Position numbers and translations under genes: made by a program | Origin: JAUVUV01 sp964548275 | GTDB lineage: Bacteria > Gemmatimonadota > Glassbacteria > GWA2-58-10 | DNA length: 59,774 nucleotides | Assembly: GCA_964548275.1 (NCBI GenBank) | Contig: CAZJQI010000024.1 | Location: 1 to 59,774, forward strand | Direction of reading: 5' to 3' | Shown here: positions 25,726 through 34,146 of the stretch, one piece after another | How the letters are laid out: each line of letters starts with the position of its first letter | Position numbering within the stretch: position 1 is the first letter of the stretch | Notes under the pieces: generated by a model | What the model was told of the DNA's origin: nothing | What the model saw: only the letters and a program-made list of their open reading frames with translations | The model's database searches: none

Positions 25726-26521
25726 GAAATGCCCCCCGCGGGCGCTGACCGTGGCGGGAAGTGACAGTGGCGGTGGAGCCGGCATTCAGGCGGATTTGAA
25801 AACTTTCCAGTCGTTTGGCTGTTTCGGCATGAGTGTAATAACCGCCCTCACAGCGCAGAACTCAATCGGTGTGCAGGGAGTGCTCAAGATCCCGCCGGAT
25901 TTCGTGAAACTCCAGATGGAATCGGTTTTTGGCGATATCGGGGTGGATGCTCTCAAGTGCGGGATGCTGGCCCATGCAGAAATTATCCACGCAGTGGCAG
26001 AGGTGCTCACCCGTTGGCCGGATGTACCGCTGGTTCTCGATACGGTGCTGGTTGCCAAAAGCGGTGACCCGCTTCTTGAAGACCAGGCAGTGGAGGTCCT
26101 GGTCGGGAAACTTTTCCCACGCTCTGCGCTGATCACGCCCAATGTGCTTGAGGCCGAAAGGCTTGCAGGCTTTCCGGTAACTGATCAAAAAAGTATGCGC
26201 AAGGCAGCAAGTGCTCTTCAGAAAATGGGCGCAAAAGGTGTGCTTCTCAAGGGCGGCCACCTGCAGGGGGACAGGCTGCTGGACCTTCTTCTTCTTCCCG
26301 GCGGTGAAAGTAAACTTTTCGAGGGGAAGCGGATCAAAACCGCTCACACCCACGGCACCGGATGCGCCCTGAGTGCCGCTGCCACCGCCGCGCTTGCCAG
26401 GGGGCTGCCGCTTGAAGAGGCTGTAGCGCTGGCGCGGGATTACGTGATTAACGGTATCAGAAATTCCCACCCCACAGGCGCAGGGTACGGCACCCTGCTG
26501 CACCAGCCTTTAGATTACTAA
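25715..26521 (+). CDS. thiD: Hydroxymethylpyrimidine/phosphomethylpyrimidine kinase
   Basis: ThiD phosphorylates HMP and HMP-P in thiamine pyrophosphate synthesis. The 268-aa ribokinase-fold protein has the substrate loop ALTVAGSDSGGGAGIQADLKTFQSFG, the central DTVLVAKSGDPLL, LITPNVLEAERL and the anion-hole/catalytic segment THGTGCALSAAATAALARG. Its ATG at 25715 overlaps the end of the parA-like gene by 11 bp; a TTG 6 bp earlier is possible. No TPP riboswitch signature or other thiamine gene is seen. The stop is about 100 bp before the CRISPR array. Confidence 0.94.
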   Translation: MKDRKCPPRALTVAGSDSGGGAGIQADLKTFQSFGCFGMSVITALTAQNSIGVQGVLKIPPDFVKLQMESVFGDIGVDALKCGMLAHAEIIHAVAEVLTRWPDVPLVLDTVLVAKSGDPLLEDQAVEVLVGKLFPRSALITPNVLEAERLAGFPVTDQKSMRKAASALQKMGAKGVLLKGGHLQGDRLLDLLLLPGGESKLFEGKRIKTAHTHGTGCALSAAATAALARGLPLEEAVALARDYVINGIRNSHPTGAGYGTLLHQPLDY

Positions 26522-26534
26522 AAAATACTAAAAA

Positions 26535-26562
26535 TTGACAAAAAATATAAAAGAGATAACAT
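26535..26562 (+). promoter_or_regulatory. Possible promoter upstream of the CRISPR array
   Basis: TTGACA (26535-26540), a 16-bp spacer and TAACAT (26557-26562) lie in an AT-rich stretch, about 65 bp before the first repeat. It would transcribe the array on the plus strand, the direction required by the tracrRNA pairing. Confidence 0.45.
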
Positions 26563-26627
26563 TATATCTTGCTACAAGAAAGATATTGCCTTAAATAAAT
26601 TGTATGTGCTTTACCTTTGATAACAAA

Positions 26628-27387
26628 TCTGGCACTTGTAGAGTATTTCAAGTTGAATTAAATATAACACTCTTGATTATCGCACCGTAGATGGGCTGGG
26701 GCTTGTAGAGTATTTCAAGTTGAATTAAATATCCGTCGGGCTGGCTGAGCAGGTCTTGCCGCTGGGGCTTGTAGAGTATTTCAAGTTGAATTAAATACAG
26801 TCTATTTGAGCAGAGGCTTATTAACGCTGGGGCTTGTAGAGTATTTCAAGTTGAATTAAATCGATTACCTCGGTGGTCTTCGATTCCATGGCTGGGGCTT
26901 GTAGAGTATTTCAAGTTGAATTAAATCGAGCTGAAGAAAGCGCGAGAGCATATCCTGCTGGGGCTTGTAGAGTATTTCAAGTTGAATTAAATTGATTGCC
27001 GCGGGAGTTTGCGCGCTGTAAGCTGGGGCTTGTAGAGTATTTCAAGTTGAATTAAATCAAAAGGGCAGACATCGTTCGTACCGCAATGCTGGGGCTTGTA
27101 GAGTATTTCAAGTTGAATTAAATTCTTATTTGCCTGTCGTCATGAAGAGAAGGGCTGGGGCTTGTAGAGTATTTCAAGTTGAATTAAATGGATGTAACGG
27201 CAAGTGGTACTGAGTTTAGGCTGGGGCTTGTAGAGTATTTCAAGTTGAATTAAATCCCAGACGGCAAAGGATGCTTGTAATCACAGCTGGGGCTTGTAGA
27301 GTATTTCAAGTTGAATTAAATCCAGATATTGCTTCATATTCGTACGGATGAGCTGGGGCTTGTAGAGTATTTCAAGTTGAATTAAAT
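26628..27387 (+). CRISPR. CRISPR array: twelve 36-bp repeats, eleven spacers
   Basis: The repeats begin GCTGGGGCTTGTAGAG and end TTCAAGTTGAATTAAAT. They start at 26628, 26695, 26761, 26826, 26891, 26957, 27022, 27088, 27154, 27220, 27286 and 27352. Spacers are 29-31 bp and all different. Repeats 2-12 are identical; the first differs at positions 1, 6 and 7, marking the old (trailer) end. Pairing with the tracrRNA anti-repeat fixes plus-strand transcription, with the guide at the 5' side of each repeat. The repeat contains TTGTAG (positions 9-14) and ends in TTAAAT (31-36) with a 16-bp gap, a possible internal promoter like those of some II-C arrays. The last repeat ends 60 bp before the cas2 stop codon. 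Confidence 0.98.
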
Positions 27388-27447
27388 ATCTTTTCGCTAA
27401 CTCTGTATGTAGAAAGGAGATATTTCATATCAGAGCGGTGAAAAAAG

Positions 27448-27807
27448 TCACAGGAGCATGATTTGTTCCGGCTTTTTTTCCGGTTTTTTCTTCTTTTTTC
27501 CATAAAAGACCAGCATATCTGAGAACTGTTTGTCAGTCACGCAGAGTAGACGAACCTGGCCGGCAGAAGGAAGTACGTTTTTCAGTCTCTTTTGGTAAGT
27601 TAAGCTGTTTTCCCTTGACTGGCAATACTTGGCATATACTGAATATTGCAGCATGTTGAACCCCTCAGCCAGGAGAACCGACCGGAAGAAGGTATATTCT
27701 TTGCGTTTTTTCTTGCCTGTTACTGGCAGATCGAACATCGTAAAAAGCCACATTCCTTTAAACCTCGAAAAAGACTTCCTTTTTTGATCCTTGTTGGACA
27801 TACTCAA
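27448..27807 (-). CDS. cas2: CRISPR-associated endonuclease Cas2
   Basis: The 119-aa ferredoxin-fold protein has the Cas2 start MWLFTMFDLPV at residues 19-29, with the conserved Asp26, and SVLLAEGFNMLQYSVYAKYC, typical of type II Cas2. Together with Cas1 it forms the integrase that captures and inserts spacers. Its ATG overlaps the cas1 stop by 4 bp. The first residues (MSMSNKDQKRKSFSRFKG) are basic, and the third-codon ATG is an alternative start. The C-terminus is unusually lysine-rich (YGKKKKKPEKKPEQ). Confidence 0.96.
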   Translation of the reverse strand: MSMSNKDQKRKSFSRFKGMWLFTMFDLPVTGKKKRKEYTFFRSVLLAEGFNMLQYSVYAKYCQSRENSLTYQKRLKNVLPSAGQVRLLCVTDKQFSDMLVFYGKKKKKPEKKPEQIMLL

Positions 27808-28766
27808 AATCCAGTCTTTGATTTAGACTTTCGGATTGGAGAGCTGCCTTTCCTTTTAGGTTTCCGCTTGCTGAAAAGGGAATCCGGCAGAGTGAGTCTG
27901 CCGCCCTTATTACTGAAAACTTCTACCAGAGATGAAGACAGGCTGGTAAGAGCCTGGAATGCTGAGATCATTTCACCTGCTAATAGAACTTTGTTGTGCA
28001 TAGTTCCTGCCAAAGCTGCCTTGGTCTCTTTGTCCAGGGGTGATTCCGCTCCTTTGCTTTTAACTATCTCAAAAGTGGCATGGTCAACCAGGGGCCTGAA
28101 AGGCTCCATCAGGTCACTGGCAAGGCAGAACTGGTCGTAGCGGTTGTGGTGGTGCAGACTGATGGAGGGGTGCAGCCCTACTGAGCAAACAGCCCTGGCT
28201 GCTGCAGCCCGCAGCACTGTGTATCCGTAGTTTAGCAGCCTATTCTGGTCTTCCGCACCCCTCCTTCTGCGAAAAGAGGGATCGTTAAATATGTGTTTCC
28301 AGTATCGCTGAGCTGCCTGGGATTCCACATTTTCAGGGTCTCCGCTTTTTACTTTGCCTGCCATTTGAATCAGTCCTTTATCACTTCCGTGGAGCAGATT
28401 GAGAAGCGCTGCCTGGTAGTTAACCTTGGCTTTGATTATCTGTTGCCAGCACCTTTTTTTGACTGGCAGGGAAACATTTGACTGCAGAGCTAACCTCTCG
28501 GTCTGGATGAAGTGCGAGGCCAAAGGAATCACCATGCCGGCAGGCAGGAAACGCCTGTCCGTGATTACTGCCATACCGCCGCTGGAGAGCAGGTTGGACA
28601 GTACTGGCAGAGTGAGGCTGATGGCCGGGTTGGAAAGCAGTAGCACACCGATCTCAGAGAAGGGTATGGTAATATTATTTCCATCCTGGCCGGTTACCAC
28701 CAGTAGCCGGTTCCTGGCCTTGAGAAAAGCTTCAGTTTCAGAGATTTCTATAATCCGGTCAATCAT
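27804..28766 (-). CDS. cas1: CRISPR-associated endonuclease Cas1
   Basis: The 320-aa spacer integrase has an N-terminal beta domain and a catalytic helical domain. The metal ligands are seen as Glu148 (ENVESQAAQRYW), His in SISLHHHNRYD (205-207) and Asp218 (LASDLMEPFRPLVD). The form matches type II Cas1. The start overlaps the cas9 stop by 8 bp and the stop overlaps cas2 by 4 bp, so the three genes form one tightly coupled operon. The last 30 residues are strongly basic (SKRKPKRKGSSPIRKSKSK). Confidence 0.97.
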   Translation of the reverse strand: MIDRIIEISETEAFLKARNRLLVVTGQDGNNITIPFSEIGVLLLSNPAISLTLPVLSNLLSSGGMAVITDRRFLPAGMVIPLASHFIQTERLALQSNVSLPVKKRCWQQIIKAKVNYQAALLNLLHGSDKGLIQMAGKVKSGDPENVESQAAQRYWKHIFNDPSFRRRRGAEDQNRLLNYGYTVLRAAAARAVCSVGLHPSISLHHHNRYDQFCLASDLMEPFRPLVDHATFEIVKSKGAESPLDKETKAALAGTMHNKVLLAGEMISAFQALTSLSSSLVEVFSNKGGRLTLPDSLFSKRKPKRKGSSPIRKSKSKTGF

Positions 28767-31700
28767 TGGCGTATCTAACCTCGCCGAAAGGCGTAAGGAA
28801 TACTTTGCTGCATTTTGCGGCCCTTAGCGGATTGGGTAATTTGGTTATCCAGTCTTTGGCAGCCTGGATATCTTTTTTCATTCTTGCATCGTTCACCCTG
28901 GCAAATGCCATTGGCTTGAAAACGGTTCGTACTACGAATATCTCTCTCTTACCTTTTTCAATCTCCATTTCAACCAGCTCGCCCCAGGCTAATGAAAACT
29001 TGAATCTTCTTCCCTCGCCGAACTCTCTTCTTACTACCGGTTCTTTCATCTTCTTTCGCTGGTAAGCCTCAAACAGCGAGACAACGTGTCCTTCCCATTC
29101 TGTCTCCTTGCCGGAATCATCCAGTACAGCCACGATCTCGATATGGTGGTTGCTTCCGCCCTTGACATTGCGCTTTTTATCGCCTGCCCCGACAGGGAAT
29201 GTGGCGAGCTTTGTCTTGATTCTTGCACTGTTGATTGTTCGCACCCGACCATCACGTGATGTGATTACAGGCCGGTTACCCGGTTTGGCAAATGCTTTTT
29301 TCGGGTCGCTTTCCCCGAGCTCGTCAAGCTTTTCATTCACGAGCCTGCGGATAGTGCTGTCTGCAATCTTGCTCACCTCGCTCTCCTTCATCCCGACCAG
29401 GGGTCTTCTTATATGAGCTACGCCTTGTTCTACGCCCAGGCCGTACAGGGTCTCCTCGTGCAGGGGACCCCTTACCTTTTTGGAGTAGCGGTGTACAGGT
29501 ATTATTCTCTCTACGTTATCTCGAACCTGCTTCAGAACTTCCTCACCCAGGGGCGACTCTTTGCCAAAAGAAATGCGGCCAAGGTGGCCGTATCTGCCCG
29601 CATATGTTGAAAGTCTTTTAATAATCAGTGGTGACGTGATTGCGACAACCAGGGCATCAATCACGTGATGCCTGTGATCCTCGCGTGTCTTTCCTCCTTC
29701 ACCCAGAATTGAATTCAAACCGAGATAGTTCCTCATCAGTGCTGTAATCAGTCCCTTGACTGTCTGTATTTTTTGCTTCCCGGACGCATCCGAAATCCCC
29801 CCGTAAAGGCGCGAAATAAATTTCACCGTTTCTTTCGAAGCGTACCTGGTATCATTCAAGTGTCTTGCCGAAAAATTCTCGAATTCAGAGGTATCTGTCA
29901 GTAGAAAGCGTCTTAATTTCTCGCTTCTTGCACTCCCTCTAAACCTTTTAACCGATTGTATTATCGCTTCGTACCTTTCTTTGTCATTCCCGTAAGCTTC
30001 GTAAGGAGTACGGTTCTTTTTAACGTGGACGTTTTCCTGGTGAAAGCAGAGGGTTTTGTTTATGAAGGAATCGTCCAGGCTGCGGCTTAAAGGAATGATA
30101 TGCTCGATATCGAACTCAGGGCTGGGGCCGAATAAGCCTTCCCATCCTATGCTTTTCCGGGTATAAGGACAAGTCCAGTTGCATTCTTCTGCAAGCAGGG
30201 CTTTAAGCACATCGTCCCTGCTGGGGTCTGAGATACCAGTTTCTTTCAGAATTTTAGCAGCCGCATTCTGCCTTGCCCTCTCATTGTCACGCATGTTCTT
30301 GGTTCTTTGTTCTTTCTCTTTCCTGGTCGATTTTACATCTCTGGCAAGCTCCACGTTAATTAAATCCGGTTTTCCATATCGCTTTAAAATGGGATTTAGG
30401 CAGTGCCGTACTTCTGTAAGGCATCTGTGGACAACAGGGTTTCTTAGATCACCTATTACATCATCCACCGTGGGTAGATTATCGTGAACTGGTGTACTCA
30501 GCTTAAAACTGCCATAGACCTCTTTCACAGCTTCTGGATATGTTTTTCCTGCTTCAAGGAATGGGGTAATTTTACGTATGGCTTGGAGGGATAGGTTACA
30601 GTAACCCTCCTCGAGGCGTATCTTGCTGAATTCTTCCGCTTTTTCTTCGTTCAGTTGCCATACGCTTTGTGCTCGTTTTGCAAGCGCCCATTCCTTCCTG
30701 TAACTTCGGAGGTCTTCGAGGATTTGCTCTTCTTGGTCTTTAGTAAAGTTCTCCCACCGATTACCGAAAATGTCTTTAAGTGCTGCGTTTGTTCTATTAC
30801 CCCTTATATTCTTTTCTCCTCCGCCCTCTATAGTAAACCGGCATGACCTGGGCTTTAGGCCAAGGGCCTTTTTCGCCTCAGTGAACGTTACTTTTTCTTT
30901 ATCCTCCAATAATTCTATCAGCTTAGCTCTTTCATTCTCGGTGAGTTGTCTCTCAACGCCATCTTCATCAATCAGCTTGAGGTTATTGATATTCTGGAGA
31001 ATTCTGAATCTTTGCGCTTCAAAGCGATACCAGGGGCATCGTTTTTCTTCCGGCTCCAGAACGCACTTCCCGATGCGGCGCTTTACACTCTTCAGTTTCC
31101 TCTGGTAGAAAATTGTTCTTTCTATGTCCTTTTTTAAATCATCTGTAAGCTGCGAATGCCCTAATTCCCGTTGTGCATCCCAAATCGCGTTAAATTCATC
31201 GACAAACATCTGTCTGTGAGTATATCGGGCTCTTACCCTTTGTTCCTCAGGGTCTAATTTAGAGAGGTACTCTCCTAAAGTTCTGCACCCGCTTTCCTTT
31301 ATCTCACGCCAAAGGGCAGAAATATCCTTTTTAACCACTCCTTCATTCTCTTTAGCCTGGGTCTTGCGGTTACTGAGAAATCCTCTTCGCTGGTTAAGGT
31401 GATAAATGGCTCTGCCCAGTTCGAACTTGTCAAGCTTGAAGTCAAGCGCTCTGGAGCGAAGAAAATACTGTACGGAATGAGCCAGCCGCCGGGTATCCTC
31501 CACTTCATCCCTGTAACGAAGGTATATCTGCTTATCCATTTCCTTGATTATCTCCGCAACCTCATCGGTCTCTGGAAACAGACCCGATCTCTTCAGGATA
31601 TTTAGCAGCTTTATTTTTCTTCTTCTCCTGCGGGCATACTGCCGCCTCCTCAGCCTTGCCTCTCTCCTTTCACGGTTTTTTGGGCCGGCGGCCCCGGTTG

Positions 31701-31845
31701 CGGTTCCTTCTTGAATCCCGGCATCGAAAATTCGCACACCCATATTAACAACTTCCTCTGGTTGTCCATCACTCCCGATACTGACAATAGCCCAACCGAT
31801 AGAATTACTTCCAATATCAAAGCCCAGAACTGTTTTGTTTTTCAT
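28759..31845 (-). CDS. cas9: Compact type II-C Cas9 endonuclease
   Basis: The 1028-aa RNA-guided DNA nuclease starts at 31845 (MKNKTVLGFDIGSNSIGW), with GAGG eight bases upstream. The 16-codon extension to 31893 would run over the tracrRNA promoter and is not needed. RuvC-I Asp10 is followed by an arginine-rich bridge helix (about 58-88), a recognition lobe, RuvC-II Glu499 (LINVELARD), HNH (FDIEHIIPLSRSLDDSFINKTLC; His582, Asn596) and RuvC-III (RHHVIDALVVA; His727, Asp730). A C-terminal wedge/PAM-interacting region of about 250 aa follows. HNH carries Glu (IEH) where SpCas9 has Asp839, and is preceded by CNWTCPYT, both found in some II-C groups. All catalytic residues are present, so it looks active. 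No csn2 or cas4 is nearby. Confidence 0.97.
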   Translation of the reverse strand: MKNKTVLGFDIGSNSIGWAIVSIGSDGQPEEVVNMGVRIFDAGIQEGTATGAAGPKNRERREARLRRRQYARRRRRKIKLLNILKRSGLFPETDEVAEIIKEMDKQIYLRYRDEVEDTRRLAHSVQYFLRSRALDFKLDKFELGRAIYHLNQRRGFLSNRKTQAKENEGVVKKDISALWREIKESGCRTLGEYLSKLDPEEQRVRARYTHRQMFVDEFNAIWDAQRELGHSQLTDDLKKDIERTIFYQRKLKSVKRRIGKCVLEPEEKRCPWYRFEAQRFRILQNINNLKLIDEDGVERQLTENERAKLIELLEDKEKVTFTEAKKALGLKPRSCRFTIEGGGEKNIRGNRTNAALKDIFGNRWENFTKDQEEQILEDLRSYRKEWALAKRAQSVWQLNEEKAEEFSKIRLEEGYCNLSLQAIRKITPFLEAGKTYPEAVKEVYGSFKLSTPVHDNLPTVDDVIGDLRNPVVHRCLTEVRHCLNPILKRYGKPDLINVELARDVKSTRKEKEQRTKNMRDNERARQNAAAKILKETGISDPSRDDVLKALLAEECNWTCPYTRKSIGWEGLFGPSPEFDIEHIIPLSRSLDDSFINKTLCFHQENVHVKKNRTPYEAYGNDKERYEAIIQSVKRFRGSARSEKLRRFLLTDTSEFENFSARHLNDTRYASKETVKFISRLYGGISDASGKQKIQTVKGLITALMRNYLGLNSILGEGGKTREDHRHHVIDALVVAITSPLIIKRLSTYAGRYGHLGRISFGKESPLGEEVLKQVRDNVERIIPVHRYSKKVRGPLHEETLYGLGVEQGVAHIRRPLVGMKESEVSKIADSTIRRLVNEKLDELGESDPKKAFAKPGNRPVITSRDGRVRTINSARIKTKLATFPVGAGDKKRNVKGGSNHHIEIVAVLDDSGKETEWEGHVVSLFEAYQRKKMKEPVVRREFGEGRRFKFSLAWGELVEMEIEKGKREIFVVRTVFKPMAFARVNDARMKKDIQAAKDWITKLPNPLRAAKCSKVFLTPFGEVRYAND

Positions 31846-31875
31846 TTTGCTAGCCTCGATTTTTTCAATAAAAGC

Positions 31876-31904
31876 TTGACATAAAACTCTCATTGTTTTA
31901 GAAT
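31876..31904 (+). promoter_or_regulatory. Near-consensus promoter of the tracrRNA
   Basis: TTGACA (31876-31881), a 17-bp spacer and TAGAAT (31899-31904) predict a start at about 31911, two bases before the anti-repeat. It fires away from cas9. Confidence 0.85.
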
Positions 31905-31910
31905 GTTAAG

Positions 31911-32000
31911 TGAATACTCTACAAGTCCTGGTAAAGACATCAGGTTCTGCTGGCTCCATCTACGGAGACGCCACAACGGCCTTCAAGAGGCCGTTTTTTT
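31911..32000 (+). ncRNA. tracrRNA
   Basis: Bases 31913-31932 (AATACTCTACAAGTCCTGGT) pair with repeat positions 1-20 of the crRNA with no bulge: 16 Watson-Crick and 4 G-U pairs. The tail (31933-31974) can form a nexus-type stem (TGGC-TCC with GGA-GAC-GCCA). It ends in the intrinsic terminator AACGGCC-TTCAAGA-GGCCGTT (31975-31995) followed by a T-run to 32001. Length is about 90 nt. The position, divergent from and directly upstream of cas9, fits a type II-C locus, as does the absence of any other anti-repeat in the neighbourhood. Confidence 0.93.
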
Positions 32001-32001
32001 T

Positions 32002-32173
32002 GACTTCATTATCATTATAAAAAATATCTATACTATCATAAGAAAAGCTAAATATATTATATCATATTAGTATATCATATTTTAATATAATAAAGACAGT
32101 ACTCCTTTTTCAATAAATCCTTGTTTTTATAGAATATTGGGTTTTAAAACGAAATAATTTTTTTGTGAGAAAC
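32002..32173. other. Very AT-rich intergenic stretch
   Basis: About 170 bp, dominated by ATAT-type runs (for example around 32040-32095), separates the tracrRNA terminator from the aldo/keto reductase terminator. No gene, repeat copy or promoter with confidence is seen. Confidence 0.6.
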
Positions 32174-32208
32174 AAAAAAGGGCGCCGGATTGCTCCAGCG
32201 CCTTTTTT
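32174..32208. terminator. Terminator of the aldo/keto reductase gene
   Basis: GGCGC (32181-32185) pairs with GCGCC (32198-32202), with A6 before and T6 after. It acts mainly for the minus-strand gene ending at 32231 and could work in both directions. Confidence 0.82.
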
Positions 32209-32230
32209 GTTTCAGGATTTAGTATTAAGC

Positions 32231-33274
32231 TCAGGCCAGGTGCGCTCGCGGGCCGCCGTCATCCACGTATGAGGGATCGAGGTAGGCCAGCTCGCCCATA
32301 CTCGGCGCGAGCCTCTCGTTCCAGTAGTGCATTTCCTCTTCGCTCATCGGGGTGAAGCCAGCAGACATCTCGCAGGCGCTGGTCACGTGCTCCGGGGTGC
32401 TCATCCCCAGGATAATCCCGTGCACAGGCAGGCTGAACCCGTAGCGGATCAGCTCGCTGCCAGGGGCCTTGTGCGGCTCGTCTTTCCTCTGGATCAACCT
32501 TCTCTGGCCGGTGATCTTGAAAGCCCAGAGACCTGCTCCCTGCTCGTTTGCCAGCGGGATTGTCTCATCCTCGAAACTGCTCTTCGCCGGTCCCTCGAAC
32601 TCCTCGACCCAGGGAGCCCGGGAGGCGTTGGTGGCTACCGAGACCACGTCGAACTGGAAGCGTTTCATCGCCTCCAGGGCCGGAGGCGGGCGGTGGCTTG
32701 TAAACCCGATATTTTTCACAACCCCTTCTTCCTTGAGCTTGACCAGGGTCTCCAGCGCTCCGGAGCTGAACATCGTCTCAGCATCCTCAAACTTGGTCAA
32801 CCCGTGCATGTTGGCGTTGTCGATATAATCGGTCTGGAAGCGTTTCAACGACGTTTCGAACTTTCTCATCAGCTCGTCCGGGCTTTCTCCGGGGCCGTAT
32901 TTCGTGCTCAGATAAATTTCCTTGCGATAGGGCGCCAGGGCCATGCCGAAACGCTCCTCGCTCTTGCCGTCACCGTAGCTCGAGCCTGTATCGAAGTAAT
33001 TGATACCCTTGCGGCGGGCCAGATCGATCAGCGCGAGCGCGTCATCGTCTTTCTTGACCATCGAAAGCGCGCTCCCGCCGCCCATGGCCAGGATCGAGCA
33101 GATCATCTCGGTTTTACCGAGCTTCTTTTTGGGCACTATGGCCTCAGCCTGGGGTTTCTCAGCCTTTTTAGAGCAGGCCGAGACAGCGCCAGCCAGGGCG
33201 GCTCCGGCTGCCCCTATTTTGATAAAATTTCTCCTGGTAATTTTATCATTATTTTTTTTATCTTTAGTATCCAT
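32231..33274 (-). CDS. Tat-exported aldo/keto reductase family protein
   Basis: The 347-aa precursor has the twin-arginine signal TRRNFIKIGAAGAALAGAVSAC, also ending in a lipobox-like Cys. A TIM-barrel AKR domain follows: GINYFDTGSSYGDGKSEERFG (catalytic Asp/Tyr region), LSTKYG (Lys), TDYIDNANMHG (His position) and a C-terminal ILGMSTPEHV nucleotide-site segment. It is likely to oxidise or reduce sugars or related carbonyls outside the cytoplasm. Such Tat-exported members are common next to Gfo/Idh/MocA genes, as is the case here a few genes away. It is probably transcribed alone or after the FMN-binding lipoprotein gene 48 bp upstream. Confidence 0.9.
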   Translation of the reverse strand: MDTKDKKNNDKITRRNFIKIGAAGAALAGAVSACSKKAEKPQAEAIVPKKKLGKTEMICSILAMGGGSALSMVKKDDDALALIDLARRKGINYFDTGSSYGDGKSEERFGMALAPYRKEIYLSTKYGPGESPDELMRKFETSLKRFQTDYIDNANMHGLTKFEDAETMFSSGALETLVKLKEEGVVKNIGFTSHRPPPALEAMKRFQFDVVSVATNASRAPWVEEFEGPAKSSFEDETIPLANEQGAGLWAFKITGQRRLIQRKDEPHKAPGSELIRYGFSLPVHGIILGMSTPEHVTSACEMSAGFTPMSEEEMHYWNERLAPSMGELAYLDPSYVDDGGPRAHLA

Positions 33275-33322
33275 GGTTTACCGTGCTCCTTTTGAATGGA
33301 AAATTCAAGCCCTTTCTTTTTA

Positions 33323-33811
33323 TTATTCCTCAATAGCAGCGAAATCGTCAAGCTCTGTCAGGTCGATCTCCAGGGCAAGCGCAGTGGCGGTCATTATCGA
33401 CCAGCTTGCCACCGAGGCCCCGGATACAGCCTCCACAGGCAGCCGCTGGCTTTCGATTATACGCCGGGGTATCTCCCGCGCAGCCTCCTTATGCACCCAT
33501 GCCGTATCGATAAACTCGATCCCGGTGATCCTGCCCTCTTCGAGTTTCACCCGCAGAGTGACCCTTACCGTGATCTCGTCGTTTACTTCCTCTTCGTACT
33601 CGCCCTGGAAAACGCCTGAGGTGGTGTCGAGCGCAGAGTAGTCCATCAGGTTGAATTCTTCGCCTTCCTCCTGAGCTTCCACAGCGGCCGATTCGGGACT
33701 TGCCTGGATTTGAGCCCCAGGATTGGCTTCATCCCGATTCGCTGATTGGCCGCAGCCTGTGGCAAGCCAGACTGCTGTAAGCAAAAGTATGGCAATAATT
33801 TTTCTGTGCAT
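33323..33811 (-). CDS. FMN-binding domain lipoprotein
   Basis: The 162-aa precursor starts MHRKIIAILLLTAVWLATGC, a lipoprotein signal. The reading frame runs 26 codons further upstream without similarity. An acidic linker (about residues 45-65) is followed by an FMN_bind domain: GEYEEEVNDEITVRVTLRVKLEEGRITGIEFID and the covalent-flavin type motif VSGASVASWSIMTATALAL, the equivalent of SGATxTS. In RnfG/NqrC-like proteins FMN is attached to the Thr/Ser of this motif. Here the motif carries Ser, so attachment is possible but unproven. It probably carries electrons in the periplasm. The adjacent AKR gene is in the same direction. Confidence 0.8.
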   Translation of the reverse strand: MHRKIIAILLLTAVWLATGCGQSANRDEANPGAQIQASPESAAVEAQEEGEEFNLMDYSALDTTSGVFQGEYEEEVNDEITVRVTLRVKLEEGRITGIEFIDTAWVHKEAAREIPRRIIESQRLPVEAVSGASVASWSIMTATALALEIDLTELDDFAAIEE

Positions 33812-34146
33812 TTTCCTTGGCAAGCCGCAGGTTACGGATGGAGGAAAAAGGAATTCAATTGTGTTTTCGATTGTCACAGGGATAAACAAATTTAAATTAA
33901 CGTTTTTTACAGATTAAATCAAGACCGGCAAAATTATTGCGGTTTTGATCCTGCCGATAATTTAAAAATATGGAATTGAGAGCATTTATCCTCTTGCGTT
34001 AAACATAAAAGCACTAAATATTTAACCTGATAATCTATGAAAGATAGCGTCTGAAGTTAGGATCTAGATAAATCCCCGTTTTTGTTCCGAAAGATAGTTT
34101 TTATCAGATTCCGGCGATTTGCCGCCGTTTCATCCGGGAGGTAAAA

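Noticed and set aside
25715..26521. ThiD as part of the CRISPR locus
   Set aside because: It overlaps the parA-like gene and is a standard thiamine enzyme; adjacency to the array looks incidental.
31846..31893. N-terminal 16-codon extension of cas9
   Set aside because: It overlaps the tracrRNA -35 element, lacks a ribosome-binding site, and the shorter form places the catalytic Asp at residue 10 as in most Cas9s.
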